Part shown: positions 1 through 8,016 of the stretch, in pieces
How the letters are laid out: each line of letters opens with the position of its first letter
Position numbering within the stretch: the stretch's first letter is position 1
Origin: Verrucomicrobiaceae bacterium
GTDB taxonomy: Bacteria > Verrucomicrobiota > Verrucomicrobiia > Verrucomicrobiales > Verrucomicrobiaceae
DNA length: 64,000 nucleotides
Assembly: GCA_947466075.1 (NCBI GenBank)
Contig: CANIBP010000036.1
Span: 1 to 64,000, forward strand
Reading direction: 5' to 3'
The notes under the pieces: generated by a model
The model's input: the letters and a program-made list of their open reading frames with translations, nothing else
Told to the model about the DNA's origin: nothing
Database searches by the model: none
Position numbers and translations under genes: made by a program

Positions 1-101
1 ACGACCAGATGGAACTCAATTCGTCCTTCGACATACTTCGTACTGCGATACTCATAACCCTCGCGCACGCCGAACGCATGATATAGCAAACTCTGGCTCA
101 T
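1..101 (-). CDS. N-terminal fragment of ISL3-family-like transposase, cut by window edge
   Basis: Read on the minus strand, an ATG at 99-101 opens a frame that stays open to the window edge and begins MSQSLLYHAFGVREGYEYRS. This opening (SLLYHAFG..GYEY, then a charged segment) resembles the start of ISL3-type DDE transposases common in Planctomycetes and Verrucomicrobia; the similarity is recalled, not searched. Only about 33 residues are visible, so the zinc-finger and DDE domains lie outside the window. It would be the promoter-proximal end of an insertion sequence whose outer end lies between here and the aminopeptidase gene. Confidence 0.5.
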   Translation of the reverse strand, partial: MSQSLLYHAFGVREGYEYRSTKYVEGRIEFHLV

Positions 102-127
102 CCAGACCTATTGCCCCCCCCTCTCCG

Positions 128-150
128 CACTAACTTCCCGGATGAACCCT
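128..150 (-). repeat. Candidate terminal inverted repeat of the ISL3-like element
   Basis: On the minus strand, GTTCATCCGGGAAGTTAG lies a few tens of bases before the transposase start, followed by a G-run. ISL3 elements carry a terminal repeat at about this distance upstream of the transposase. The partner end is outside the window, so neither the inverted repeat nor the target duplication can be confirmed. Confidence 0.25.
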
Positions 151-198
151 GCTTTAACGCATTTAGGTCTAGACTCATGGGCAAACCGGAGTGCGTGA

Positions 199-1296
199 CT
201 AGTTCAGCGGCTTTAGCTCAGGCAGGAGGAACTTACCGTCTTTGCGGATTAGTTTGCCGTCGAAGCGGATTTCACCGCCGCCGTAGTCGGGGCGTTGGAT
301 GTTGACTAGATCCCAGTGGACTTGGCTGCGGTTGCCGTTGTCAGCGACGCCTTCGTAGGCTTGGCCGGGCGTGAAGTGGAAACTACCGGCGATTTTTTCG
401 TCGAAGAGGATGTCGCGCATGGGCTCTTTTATCTCACGATTGAAGCCGATGGCGAATTCACCAATGTATCGAGCACCTTCGTCGCTGTCGAAGATCTTGT
501 TGATTGCCTCGGTGTTGTTGGCGGTGGCCTTGACGATCTTGCCTTTGCTGAACTCGAGTTTCACGCTGTCGAAGGCGATGCCTTGGTAGATGGTGGGTGC
601 GTTGTAACTGATGACGCCTTCGACGCTGTCTTTGACGGGAGCGCTGAAGACTTCGCCATCGGGAATGTTGTGATTTCCACCGCAGGCGATGGCTTTGAGG
701 CCTTTGAGACTGAAACGCAGGTCGGTGCCAGGGCCGGTGATGTGAACCTGTTGCGTTTTATCCATGAGCTTTTTGAGGGCGTTCATGGCGGGGAGCAGGG
801 CGGCATAGTCGAGCAGGCAGACGCGAAAGAAGAAGTCTTCGAAGGCCTGGGTGCTCATGCCGGCCTGCTGGGCCATAGATGCCGTGGGCCAGCGCAGAAC
901 GACCCAGCGGCTATTGTTGACGCGTTCGTTTTGAACGGGACGCAGCTTGGCCATGACGAGCTTCATTTTATCCGCCGGTACGTCGGAGCTTTCGGTGATG
1001 TTGTGGCTGCCACGGACGGCGATGTAGCAGCCGGTCTTCTTCATCAACGCGAGGTTGTTCTTTGCGATGAGATCGTATTGTTTGGCATCGGCATGAATCA
1101 TCTGCTCGCGGGTGAGCACGGAGTCGTTGATGCGCACCATCGGCAAACCACCGACGGCAACAACTTCACGGATGAGGCTCTGGCCGACGGTGTTGGGCAC
1201 ATCGAATAGGTCGATCCAGACAAAGTCGCCTTTTTTGACTTTGGTGGAATAGCGGACGAGCTGGCGTGAGAGGGCGTCGATTCGGGGGTCGTGCAT
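199..1296 (-). CDS. M29-family aminopeptidase (AmpS/AmpT-like)
   Basis: A 365-residue cytoplasmic metallo-aminopeptidase that removes N-terminal residues from peptides. The pattern of dinuclear metal ligands of family M29 is present: E215 (PDGEVFSAP), E280 (GEFAIGF), H307 (GSFHF), H327 and D329 (VHWD). The open frame extends 36 codons further upstream, but that stretch overlaps the start of the divergent gene at 1363 and looks non-coding. The ATG at 1296 (MHDPRIDAL) gives the usual family N-terminus, which continues into VKKGDFVWI. Length is slightly below the roughly 400-410 residues of the thermophilic enzymes. It stands alone on its strand. The family assignment is strong; the natural substrate is unknown. 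Confidence 0.88.
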   Translation of the reverse strand: MHDPRIDALSRQLVRYSTKVKKGDFVWIDLFDVPNTVGQSLIREVVAVGGLPMVRINDSVLTREQMIHADAKQYDLIAKNNLALMKKTGCYIAVRGSHNITESSDVPADKMKLVMAKLRPVQNERVNNSRWVVLRWPTASMAQQAGMSTQAFEDFFFRVCLLDYAALLPAMNALKKLMDKTQQVHITGPGTDLRFSLKGLKAIACGGNHNIPDGEVFSAPVKDSVEGVISYNAPTIYQGIAFDSVKLEFSKGKIVKATANNTEAINKIFDSDEGARYIGEFAIGFNREIKEPMRDILFDEKIAGSFHFTPGQAYEGVADNGNRSQVHWDLVNIQRPDYGGGEIRFDGKLIRKDGKFLLPELKPLN

Positions 1297-1362
1297 AGTG
1301 CGATGATTGTGGCGATAAAGACACGCACTGGCAAAAGGGAAAATTGAGGGAATGCTGCGCGC

Positions 1363-2226
1363 ATGATGCGCAGCCTGCTTCCTTTGGTTTTGATCTTGAT
1401 TCACTCACGCGCTTTGCCACAGGCACCTGATTGGGCCAAGGACCTCACGCCTGGCACGGCGGGTTCGCATTTTCATGTACCACCATGCGAGATCACCTTT
1501 GAACTCGGGTGGAATAATTGGATCACGGCAGGCAAGGCGATGCTGAGCGTGCGTGAGGCGGAAAATTTCTGGCGGGCAGATGCAACAGCGGCCAGCACGG
1601 GCTTTGCGCGCACACTTTGGAAGTATGACTGCGCCATGAGCTCAATCATGCATCGCGCTGATTTGCGGGCGCATTTTTTGCAGCATCAGGAGGCGGACAG
1701 TGAGGAAACCTGCCGCTACCGGGTGTCGTTTGAGAAGCAGCGTGTCGTGACGGAGACGCTGGTGCAGCCGGTCAAAGGTAAGCCTGCGATATCGAATGCT
1801 TTGTGCTCCTATGGACCGATGGATGACATCCTCTCGGTGATTCTTTACGTGCGTAGCCAGGAACTGCGGAACGGGCAGAAGATTTCTCGCGTTGTACAAC
1901 CTTGGGATAAGCCCTACCTGACCACGTTTGAGGTGCTGGGACGTGAATTGTTGCGTTTTAATGGTAAAAACCACCCTTGTATCAAGATTGGACTCAAGAT
2001 CCGAAAGATCGACCGCGATACGTTGGCACTAAGTGCCTACAAGAAGATGAAAACCGCCACGATCTGGGTGTCCGATGATGAGTTGCGTGTGCCGATTGAG
2101 ATGCGCGCGGAGGTTTTCGTCGGCTACATGTCTGCTCGGATGACTGGTATCAAAATGCTGGAAGGCGGAAGCGCAACGGCCAAGCTGCCACGCAACATGA
2201 CCGTGGATCCACCACCGTCGAAGTAA
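1363..2226 (+). CDS. DUF3108-domain secreted protein
   Basis: A 287-residue protein with a hydrophobic N-terminal signal (MRSLLPLVLILIHSRA). The mature part fits the DUF3108 pattern: an opening 'E(I/L)xFELGWNNWITAGKA' strand, a central YRVSFEKQRV region, an 'ILSVILYVRSQELRNGQ' helix, and a C-terminal ATIWVSDDELRVPIEMRA segment typical of this envelope beta-barrel-like domain. Function in the family is not established; the fold suggests a periplasmic or outer-membrane-facing protein. It is divergent from the aminopeptidase gene. It converges on the minus-strand gene at 2228 with one base between stop codons and no visible terminator. Confidence 0.75.
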   Translation: MMRSLLPLVLILIHSRALPQAPDWAKDLTPGTAGSHFHVPPCEITFELGWNNWITAGKAMLSVREAENFWRADATAASTGFARTLWKYDCAMSSIMHRADLRAHFLQHQEADSEETCRYRVSFEKQRVVTETLVQPVKGKPAISNALCSYGPMDDILSVILYVRSQELRNGQKISRVVQPWDKPYLTTFEVLGRELLRFNGKNHPCIKIGLKIRKIDRDTLALSAYKKMKTATIWVSDDELRVPIEMRAEVFVGYMSARMTGIKMLEGGSATAKLPRNMTVDPPPSK

Positions 2227-2227
2227 A

Positions 2228-2872
2228 TTAAGGTGCGGGCGCTGCTTCGACACTGATGTGGATGTCGTCGAAGAAGACCGGTTCGCCGGAGAATGGCGTC
2301 GCCCAGATGGCGCATTTGCCTTGGCCCTTGAGTGATTTTTCATCATGCTTGATGAGCGGTTCGGTGGGTTCAGCAGCATCGGCTGGCCAAGCTTTGCCCG
2401 TAATGGTCCAAGAATCGTCGGCACTCTTTTTGGCTTCAAGTTTCACCTTTACCCATGCCTCGCTGGTCCAATTGAAGGGCACACTGGCGAGGGCTTGATC
2501 GTTCTTGATGAGTTCGAGTGATTTTTTGGCAGGATTGACGATGAGACGATGGCCACTCATGCCATGAACACTGACGCCGAAGCGTGGGGTGCTACGACCA
2601 CGTTTGATGGCGAGAATTTTCGCTTCGATGCTTGCGCTACCATTCGCAGAGACGGCAAGCTGGGCGCTGGCGTCGGTGATGGGATTGGGATCGATGACGA
2701 TGGCTTTGTTGCCATCGCGTGCGGCGATTTTGATGGTGCCATCTACAACGAAGACTTCTTTGGGTGGTTCACCTTCGGCCCAATCGTCCGCTTTAATCTC
2801 GAAGGTCTGCAGTTGCTGCGCGGAGACAATTGTGGTGGCAAGCAAGCAGGCGGCAAAGAGCAGTCTTTTCAT
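2228..2872 (-). CDS. Secreted hypothetical protein, possible beta-sandwich domain
   Basis: A 214-residue protein with a clear signal peptide (MKRLLFAACLLATTIVSA, cleavage before QQ). The mature region has alternating strands and includes RFGVSVHGMSGHRLIVN, EAWVKVKLEA and a C-terminal FFDDIHISVE. That layout resembles LamG/DUF1080-like jelly-roll domains of Verrucomicrobia and Planctomycetes, in which a ligand-binding sandwich ends with 'xxDDIxV'. I do not recognise the exact family, and no catalytic motif is visible. It lies 23 bases downstream of the aldolase gene on the same strand, so co-transcription is likely. Confidence 0.6.
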   Translation of the reverse strand: MKRLLFAACLLATTIVSAQQLQTFEIKADDWAEGEPPKEVFVVDGTIKIAARDGNKAIVIDPNPITDASAQLAVSANGSASIEAKILAIKRGRSTPRFGVSVHGMSGHRLIVNPAKKSLELIKNDQALASVPFNWTSEAWVKVKLEAKKSADDSWTITGKAWPADAAEPTEPLIKHDEKSLKGQGKCAIWATPFSGEPVFFDDIHISVEAAPAP

Positions 2873-2895
2873 GAGCGTATGAAAGCGAAACTGAT

Positions 2896-3690
2896 TCAGC
2901 GCACAGGTTCTTTCAGCAGCGCGAGTGCTTCGAGAGCGGAGGCATCCTCATGTACGACTGCGGCAAGGCTGCGGGCGATAGCAGCAGGATTTTTATGCTG
3001 CCAGACATTGCGACCGATGGCGATGCCTGCGGCACCAGAATCCATGGCGTCTTCGACCATCTTCAGTAAACCGGCGTCATCACCCATGGCGGCACCACCG
3101 AGAATGATGACGGGTACGAAGCATTGCCCGACGATGCGGCGGAAATCATCGACTGTGCCATTGGTGGGGTAGGGGACCTTGACCACATCCGAACCGAGTT
3201 CCGCCGCCAGACGTGTGGCAAAACTGACATTTTCGACGGTGTATTTTTCCGGCGCACCAAGGGCGTAGGGCAGAGATTCAAGGATGACCGGAATGTCGGT
3301 GTCCAGACTGAGGCGGATGAGGTCGGCGCATTCCTGGAAGTTCGCCTTTTCATAGGTGGACCAAGGGTAAAGCATGTTCATGACGGCGTTGGCACCGACC
3401 ATCTCAGCTTCTTCGACACCAAAGACACCGATGCTGCCAGCACCTTCGCCAGTGGTGCGAGTGTTATAAACGTCGGTGCGCAAAATGATGCCTTTGCCAG
3501 CGAGGCTGTCCGCTGCACGCAGCGCGACACCAAGGTTCATGACATAGCCATCGACGAATTCATTGACCTGATCGATAAGCTGAAAAGGGTTTTCTAATCC
3601 GGGCACGGGTATGGCGCATCCGTGGTCGATGGGGAGAATGACGGTCTTGCCGTTGCGAAAGAGGGCTTCGAGGTTTTCCTGACGGTTCAT
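2896..3690 (-). CDS. Class I (DhnA/LsrF-type) fructose-bisphosphate aldolase family protein
   Basis: A 264-residue TIM-barrel aldolase of the archaeal-type class I FBP aldolase/LsrF/ADH-synthase family. Visible features are the N-terminal TVILPIDHG (phosphate/substrate strand), the NTRTTGEGAG loop, DVVKVPYP carrying the Schiff-base lysine, and a C-terminal GAAGIAIGRNVWQ phosphate-binding strand. The family cleaves or condenses sugar phosphates through a lysine imine; which sugar cannot be read from sequence. The member here could be a glycolytic aldolase or an LsrF-like thiolase. The downstream secreted protein at 2228 probably shares its transcript. Confidence 0.8.
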   Translation of the reverse strand: MNRQENLEALFRNGKTVILPIDHGCAIPVPGLENPFQLIDQVNEFVDGYVMNLGVALRAADSLAGKGIILRTDVYNTRTTGEGAGSIGVFGVEEAEMVGANAVMNMLYPWSTYEKANFQECADLIRLSLDTDIPVILESLPYALGAPEKYTVENVSFATRLAAELGSDVVKVPYPTNGTVDDFRRIVGQCFVPVIILGGAAMGDDAGLLKMVEDAMDSGAAGIAIGRNVWQHKNPAAIARSLAAVVHEDASALEALALLKEPVR

Positions 3691-3764
3691 AGATCAAGTG
3701 GGATAAGCTGCTTCTTCGCAGCAAGGAGCGCTGTGCGCAAACTCAAATCCCAAGGTCATACCGT

Positions 3765-4112
3765 TCAGCGTTTGATGCTCTGGGGCTTGCTTTTGACCTT
3801 GTTGATTTCGCGGTTGGAACTATCGATCTGACGTTCGAAACGCGTTTTTTCACGTTTGTATTCACGCACAAGATCGACAGTCCAGAATGCTCCGCTAAGA
3901 CTGGTGACGAGCAGAAGGAGAAAAACGGCGTAGCAGATGAAGGATATTTGCATCTCCTGGACACGTCGCTCCTCCCTGTCAGCATCGACATCCAGCAGGC
4001 CTAGCATGTCCATCCACCACATGCGCCAGACACGAGGATCACGCGCAACATTCAAAGCCCAGAAGCTGATGAACAGCGCAAGTATTGAAGCAATGGCTAG
4101 ACCGATTGGCAT
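3765..4112 (-). CDS. Small membrane protein with two predicted TM segments
   Basis: A 115-residue protein with one N-terminal hydrophobic segment (IGLAIASILALFISFWALNV) and a second (ISFICYAVFLLLLVTSLSGA). Between them lies a charged loop rich in D/E/R, and after them a basic helical tail. No family recognised. It follows the pseudopilin gene on the same strand after about 75 bases, so it may be a late gene of the secretion operon, but nothing in its sequence links it to secretion. Confidence 0.6.
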   Translation of the reverse strand: MPIGLAIASILALFISFWALNVARDPRVWRMWWMDMLGLLDVDADREERRVQEMQISFICYAVFLLLLVTSLSGAFWTVDLVREYKREKTRFERQIDSSNREINKVKSKPQSIKR

Positions 4113-4187
4113 GGAGGATCATTCCTGACCTAATGAATGGGAGTCAATGGGGATTTTTAAGCTATTCAACCTAACCCATTGGGTGAA

Positions 4188-4871
4188 TTACCAGTTTTTG
4201 ATCCATTTGATGGAAATCGCAGGGGTCGCCTGTGTGTCAATAGATTTTTTTCTGATATTCACCTCATCTTCTGAATAGGACCAGAGGTCGTAGGTGGAAT
4301 TGATGGTGGTTGCAGCCGTCGCGGCAGCACCGCCTGTACCGCCCGTTGTTCCCGCCGCCGCGACGGCTGCCTTGATATACTGAAAAGGGCGACCAAAAGC
4401 GTCGATGATAATGTAGCGACCATTTTTGCGGGTCCAGATGGTCCGAGGCACTTCCACCAGCATCATGTTTTTGATTTCTGCAGTCCCCTCTGTTTTCCCA
4501 TCTGAGGCTGCAGAAGAGCTATCGGAACCGGTGGGCGAAGTTACACCTTTAATTTGATCATATCCGTCTCCGGTGAGCGCCTGATAGAGGCATGCCGCAC
4601 CGGAAGTGTCATAGGATTTACCGGCAAGAAATTCGACCATTTGATCTTTACCTGCGGGTTCAGGAAACTCGCCGAATTCCGCCTGGTAGCGATCAAGGGC
4701 GAGTTTGATTGCCTCGAATGTTCCGGTGGTAGTGCGGCGTTTTGATGAACGCATGGCATAGGTGTAGGCTCCCATGGTCAACGAGGCGAGAATCGCGATG
4801 ATGGTAATGACAATGAGCATCTCCACCAAAGTGAAGGCGCGAGAATTGAATTTGAAACAGGTTAATTTCAT
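4188..4871 (-). CDS. gspG: Type II secretion major pseudopilin (GspG-like)
   Basis: A 227-residue prepilin-like protein. A short basic leader is followed by the class III signal SRA|FTLVEMLIVITIIAIL, with Glu at +5 (E17) as required for assembly. The -1 residue is Ala rather than the usual Gly, which is common in this phylum. The mature part keeps the GspG pattern (ALDRYQAEFGEFPEP, a glycine/alanine-rich loop, and FGRPFQY...YDLWSYSED). The protein is longer than the roughly 145-residue enterobacterial GspG because of an inserted Ala/Thr/Gly-rich loop near residues 165-190. It is 28 bases downstream of gspF and probably co-transcribed. Confidence 0.85.
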   Translation of the reverse strand: MKLTCFKFNSRAFTLVEMLIVITIIAILASLTMGAYTYAMRSSKRRTTTGTFEAIKLALDRYQAEFGEFPEPAGKDQMVEFLAGKSYDTSGAACLYQALTGDGYDQIKGVTSPTGSDSSSAASDGKTEGTAEIKNMMLVEVPRTIWTRKNGRYIIIDAFGRPFQYIKAAVAAAGTTGGTGGAAATAATTINSTYDLWSYSEDEVNIRKKSIDTQATPAISIKWIKNW

Positions 4872-4899
4872 GGCTCCAAATTGTGTAAACTGAATGTTA

Positions 4900-6180
4900 C
4901 TAGCCTCCAGCGCCGCCGCTGAGGTTTTTGATCACGTCGATGAGCGGTAGGAATAGGGCCATGACGATGACACCCACGACGAGCGCGAGGACAACAATCA
5001 TGAGCGGCTCCAGCATGGAGGTGAGGGCGGAAACAGAGTTGTCTACTTCGTCCTCATAGACGTCGGCAATTTTCAAAAGCATCTCGGGCAACTGGCCGGT
5101 TTCTTCACCCACATCAACCATAGAAATCACCATTGGGGGGAACACACCGCTAGATTCCAGCGGGGCCACCATGGACTCACCTTCCTTAACAGCGTCATGC
5201 ACTTTGGTGATGGCATCAGAAACAATGGTATTGCCAGCGGTGTCGCGAGTGATGTTCAGCGCCTGTAGGATCGGCACACCGGATGTGACTAGCGTGCCGA
5301 GGGTGCGGGTGAAGCGCGAGATGGCGGTCTTACGCTGAACATCGCCGAATAGCGGCAGCTTGAGTTTCATTTTGTCGATCCAGCGGCGGCCACCTTTGGT
5401 GACTGCCAGCATGCGCCAACCGACGATGGATCCAAGCAACGTGCCAAGCAGAATCCATTTGTATTCGAACATGTTGCGGCTGAAACCGATGACCCATTTG
5501 GTCAGTTCTGGCAGTTTATCCTTACTGCCCAGCATGTCCTCAAAGATGCTCTCGAAACGCGGTACGATGACCATCATGAGGAAAACCATGATGCCAGCGG
5601 CGATGCACATAACGATCATGGGATAAACCATCGCTGCCACGATCTTGTTCTTTAGCTTTTGGGCCTTCTCCTGGTACTCCGCGAGACGGTTGAGCACGAG
5701 TTCGAGCACACCACCAAGCTCGCCTGCTTTCACCATGTTGATGTAGAGCTTATTGAAGATGCGGGGATATTGTTGAAGGCTCTCGGAGAAGGTGCTGCCG
5801 GTTTGTACGTTGTCGGCTAGCGTGTTGATTGTACCCTTCATCACCAAATTTGGCTCCTGACGACCAAGAACGGTGAGGCCACGTAGCAAAGGCAGACCGG
5901 AATCAATGAGCGTGGCAAGCTGGCGTGTGAAGATCATCAGGCTCTTGCTCTTGACCTTGGCATTGGCACCTACCTTGACGACTTTGGTTTTACCCTTGGT
6001 GGTAGATTTGGCGCGTTTTTTGATGGCAGCGGCCTGTCCCTGGCCCTCTGCGGCTACACTGGTCGGGTACAGGCCGGATTGGCGCAGTTGATTGATCGCA
6101 TCTGACTCGGAAGCGGCATCAAGGTCTCCGGCGGTTTCCTGTCCGTTTTGATCCAGGGCGATGTAATGAAACTTTGGCAT
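4900..6180 (-). CDS. gspF: Type II secretion/type IV pilus inner-membrane platform protein (GspF/PilC)
   Basis: A 426-residue polytopic protein with the two repeated GspF/T2SSF domains. The first has KSLMIFTRQLATLIDSGLPLL and a SFSESLQQYPRIFNKLYINMVKAGE segment. The second has ISRFTRTLGTLVTSGVPILQAL with SGVFPPMVISMVDVGEETGQ. Three hydrophobic segments are visible, the last at the C-terminus (MIVVLALVVGVIVMALFLPL). The platform connects the cytoplasmic ATPase to pseudopilin assembly. A Lys/Ala-rich linker (KKRAKSTTKGKTK) follows the N-terminal ~50 residues. It lies between the second ATPase gene and the pseudopilin gene in one minus-strand run. Confidence 0.92.
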   Translation of the reverse strand: MPKFHYIALDQNGQETAGDLDAASESDAINQLRQSGLYPTSVAAEGQGQAAAIKKRAKSTTKGKTKVVKVGANAKVKSKSLMIFTRQLATLIDSGLPLLRGLTVLGRQEPNLVMKGTINTLADNVQTGSTFSESLQQYPRIFNKLYINMVKAGELGGVLELVLNRLAEYQEKAQKLKNKIVAAMVYPMIVMCIAAGIMVFLMMVIVPRFESIFEDMLGSKDKLPELTKWVIGFSRNMFEYKWILLGTLLGSIVGWRMLAVTKGGRRWIDKMKLKLPLFGDVQRKTAISRFTRTLGTLVTSGVPILQALNITRDTAGNTIVSDAITKVHDAVKEGESMVAPLESSGVFPPMVISMVDVGEETGQLPEMLLKIADVYEDEVDNSVSALTSMLEPLMIVVLALVVGVIVMALFLPLIDVIKNLSGGAGG

Positions 6181-6302
6181 AAGGCGTGTCTTGTCGGCTT
6201 TTGTTCAGGGTAAATTGAGAATACCGGGGCGGCGGCCATTCTGTCCATCAAATAATGAACGAGGATGCACTCGAATTGGCCGCGTTGGAGGATGTCAGGG
6301 GA

Positions 6303-7970
6303 TCAGGTGTATTTCAGCACTTCTTCGATGGTCGTTTCACCACTATAGATGCTCCGCAGACCATCTTCACGCAGGGTGACCATGCCGAGTTCGATGGCCT
6401 TTTGGCGCAGCACTAGGGAGGGGGCGCGTCCGGTGATTAGTTCACGGATGGGGTCGGTGACATCCAACAGCTCGTAGATGCCTTTGCGGCCTTTGTAGCC
6501 GCTGTTGCCACAGGTCGAGCAGCCGGATCCGGTGTAGAAATGTTTTCCGCCAATATCGTCTGGGGAAAGATTGAGCTGGTTGAGAATGTGCAGGCTCGGC
6601 TCATAGGGTGAGCGGCAGCTTTTGCAGATGGTGCGCAGCAGACGTTGCGCAAGCACGCCTTCCAATGTGGCTGACACAAGGAATGGTTCTACGCCCATAT
6701 CGACCAAGCGTGTTACTGCGCCGGCGGAATCGTTGGTATGCAGCGTGCTGAGCACCAAGTGGCCTGTCAGGGATGCTTGAATTGCAATCTGTGCAGTTTC
6801 GAGGTCGCGCATCTCTCCCACCATGATGCGGTCAGGATCTTGACGCAGGAAGGAACGCAGCGCTTTGGCAAAGGTGAGACCTACGGCGTCATTGATCGGC
6901 ACCTGCATTACGCCATCCAATTCGTACTCGACGGGGTCTTCGGCGGTGATCAGCTTGCAATCGATGGTGTTGATCCGGCGCAAACAGGCATACAGCGTGG
7001 TGGTTTTTCCCGCTCCTGTAGGGCCTGTGACGATGAAGATGCCGTTGGGCTTGTTAATCGTCTCCACAATGTAGTCAAAAAGGAAAGGCTGCATGCCAAG
7101 CACTTCGAGATCTAGATTAACCGAAGAACGGTCCAGAACGCGGAGCACTACGGACTCACCGTGCTGCGTGGGGAGCGAGTTGACGCGCATGTCCACCGGC
7201 TTACCGCCAACGGTGGTCATGATTCGACCATCCTGAGGGATGCGTCGCTCGGCAATGTTCATATTTGCCATGACTTTGACACGGGAAATGATGGAGGTTG
7301 CCAGATGAATCGGTGGCGGGGCCATTTCATACAGCGCGCCGTCCACGCGGTAGCGGATTTTGAATTCACGCTCAAAGGGCTCGAAGTGAATGTCGCTAGC
7401 GCGTTCTTTGATGGCCTGTTGCATCACTAGATCGACGAATTTCACGATCGGAGCAGAGTTTGCCTCTGCTTCAGGCGATGAGCCGCCGTCCTTACCACCT
7501 TTGCCGAGTTGGCCGAAGATCTCATCAATGCTTGGAGCACCACTGCCATAGTGTTTTTCAATTAAAGAGAGCACTTGGCTACGACGTGCGACCACTGGGA
7601 CGATGGTCTTTTCAAGACCAAAGCGCAGGTCTTCTACAAGCTGTGGGTTGAGCGGGTCAGTGAAAGCAACGTGTAATCCCTGTCCGTCGAGAGTGATTGG
7701 GAACGCACCATAGAGACGTGCCATGCCTGCCGGAATTAGAGCAACGACGGATGGCGGTGGCTCGAAGTTGTCGAGGTCGAAATGGTCTGCGCCAAGTTCA
7801 TCGGCCACCTGAGCCCAAAACTCGTCTTCATTGGTATAAATGCCGTATGCCAGCAGCACTTGGACGATGTCTTTGCCGTTCTGCACGGCGTCCTGCTCAA
7901 TGTCATAGGCAAGACCTTTGTCGATCACGCCGCGGTTTTCGAGCATCTCTACCACATTCTGAGGTGTCAT
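6303..7970 (-). CDS. gspE: Type II secretion/pilus assembly ATPase, second paralogue (GspE/PilB)
   Basis: A 555-residue hexameric secretion ATPase. An N-terminal MshEN/N1E-like domain (to about residue 150) precedes the ATPase core. The core has GPTGAGKTTTL (Walker A, 316-323), the Asp box ITAEDPVEYE, DRIMVGEMRDLETA (Walker B), the His box STLHTNDS, and a zinc tetracysteine pair (C449/C452 and C484/C487). It energises pseudopilus assembly with GspF. It is adjacent to and upstream of gspF, and follows a homologous ATPase gene by 46 bases. The two proteins are diverged paralogues rather than a recent duplication. Confidence 0.93.
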   Translation of the reverse strand: MTPQNVVEMLENRGVIDKGLAYDIEQDAVQNGKDIVQVLLAYGIYTNEDEFWAQVADELGADHFDLDNFEPPPSVVALIPAGMARLYGAFPITLDGQGLHVAFTDPLNPQLVEDLRFGLEKTIVPVVARRSQVLSLIEKHYGSGAPSIDEIFGQLGKGGKDGGSSPEAEANSAPIVKFVDLVMQQAIKERASDIHFEPFEREFKIRYRVDGALYEMAPPPIHLATSIISRVKVMANMNIAERRIPQDGRIMTTVGGKPVDMRVNSLPTQHGESVVLRVLDRSSVNLDLEVLGMQPFLFDYIVETINKPNGIFIVTGPTGAGKTTTLYACLRRINTIDCKLITAEDPVEYELDGVMQVPINDAVGLTFAKALRSFLRQDPDRIMVGEMRDLETAQIAIQASLTGHLVLSTLHTNDSAGAVTRLVDMGVEPFLVSATLEGVLAQRLLRTICKSCRSPYEPSLHILNQLNLSPDDIGGKHFYTGSGCSTCGNSGYKGRKGIYELLDVTDPIRELITGRAPSLVLRQKAIELGMVTLREDGLRSIYSGETTIEEVLKYT

Positions 7971-8016
7971 ATTCGTCTGTAAGGGATGGAATTCAGTTGG
8001 GAGTGCCGGTAAAAAA

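Noticed and set aside
316..1209. Long plus-strand frame (297 codons) opposite the aminopeptidase
   Set aside because: It mirrors the minus-strand M29 gene, whose metal ligands and fold motifs are clear; the opposite translation has no recognisable domain.
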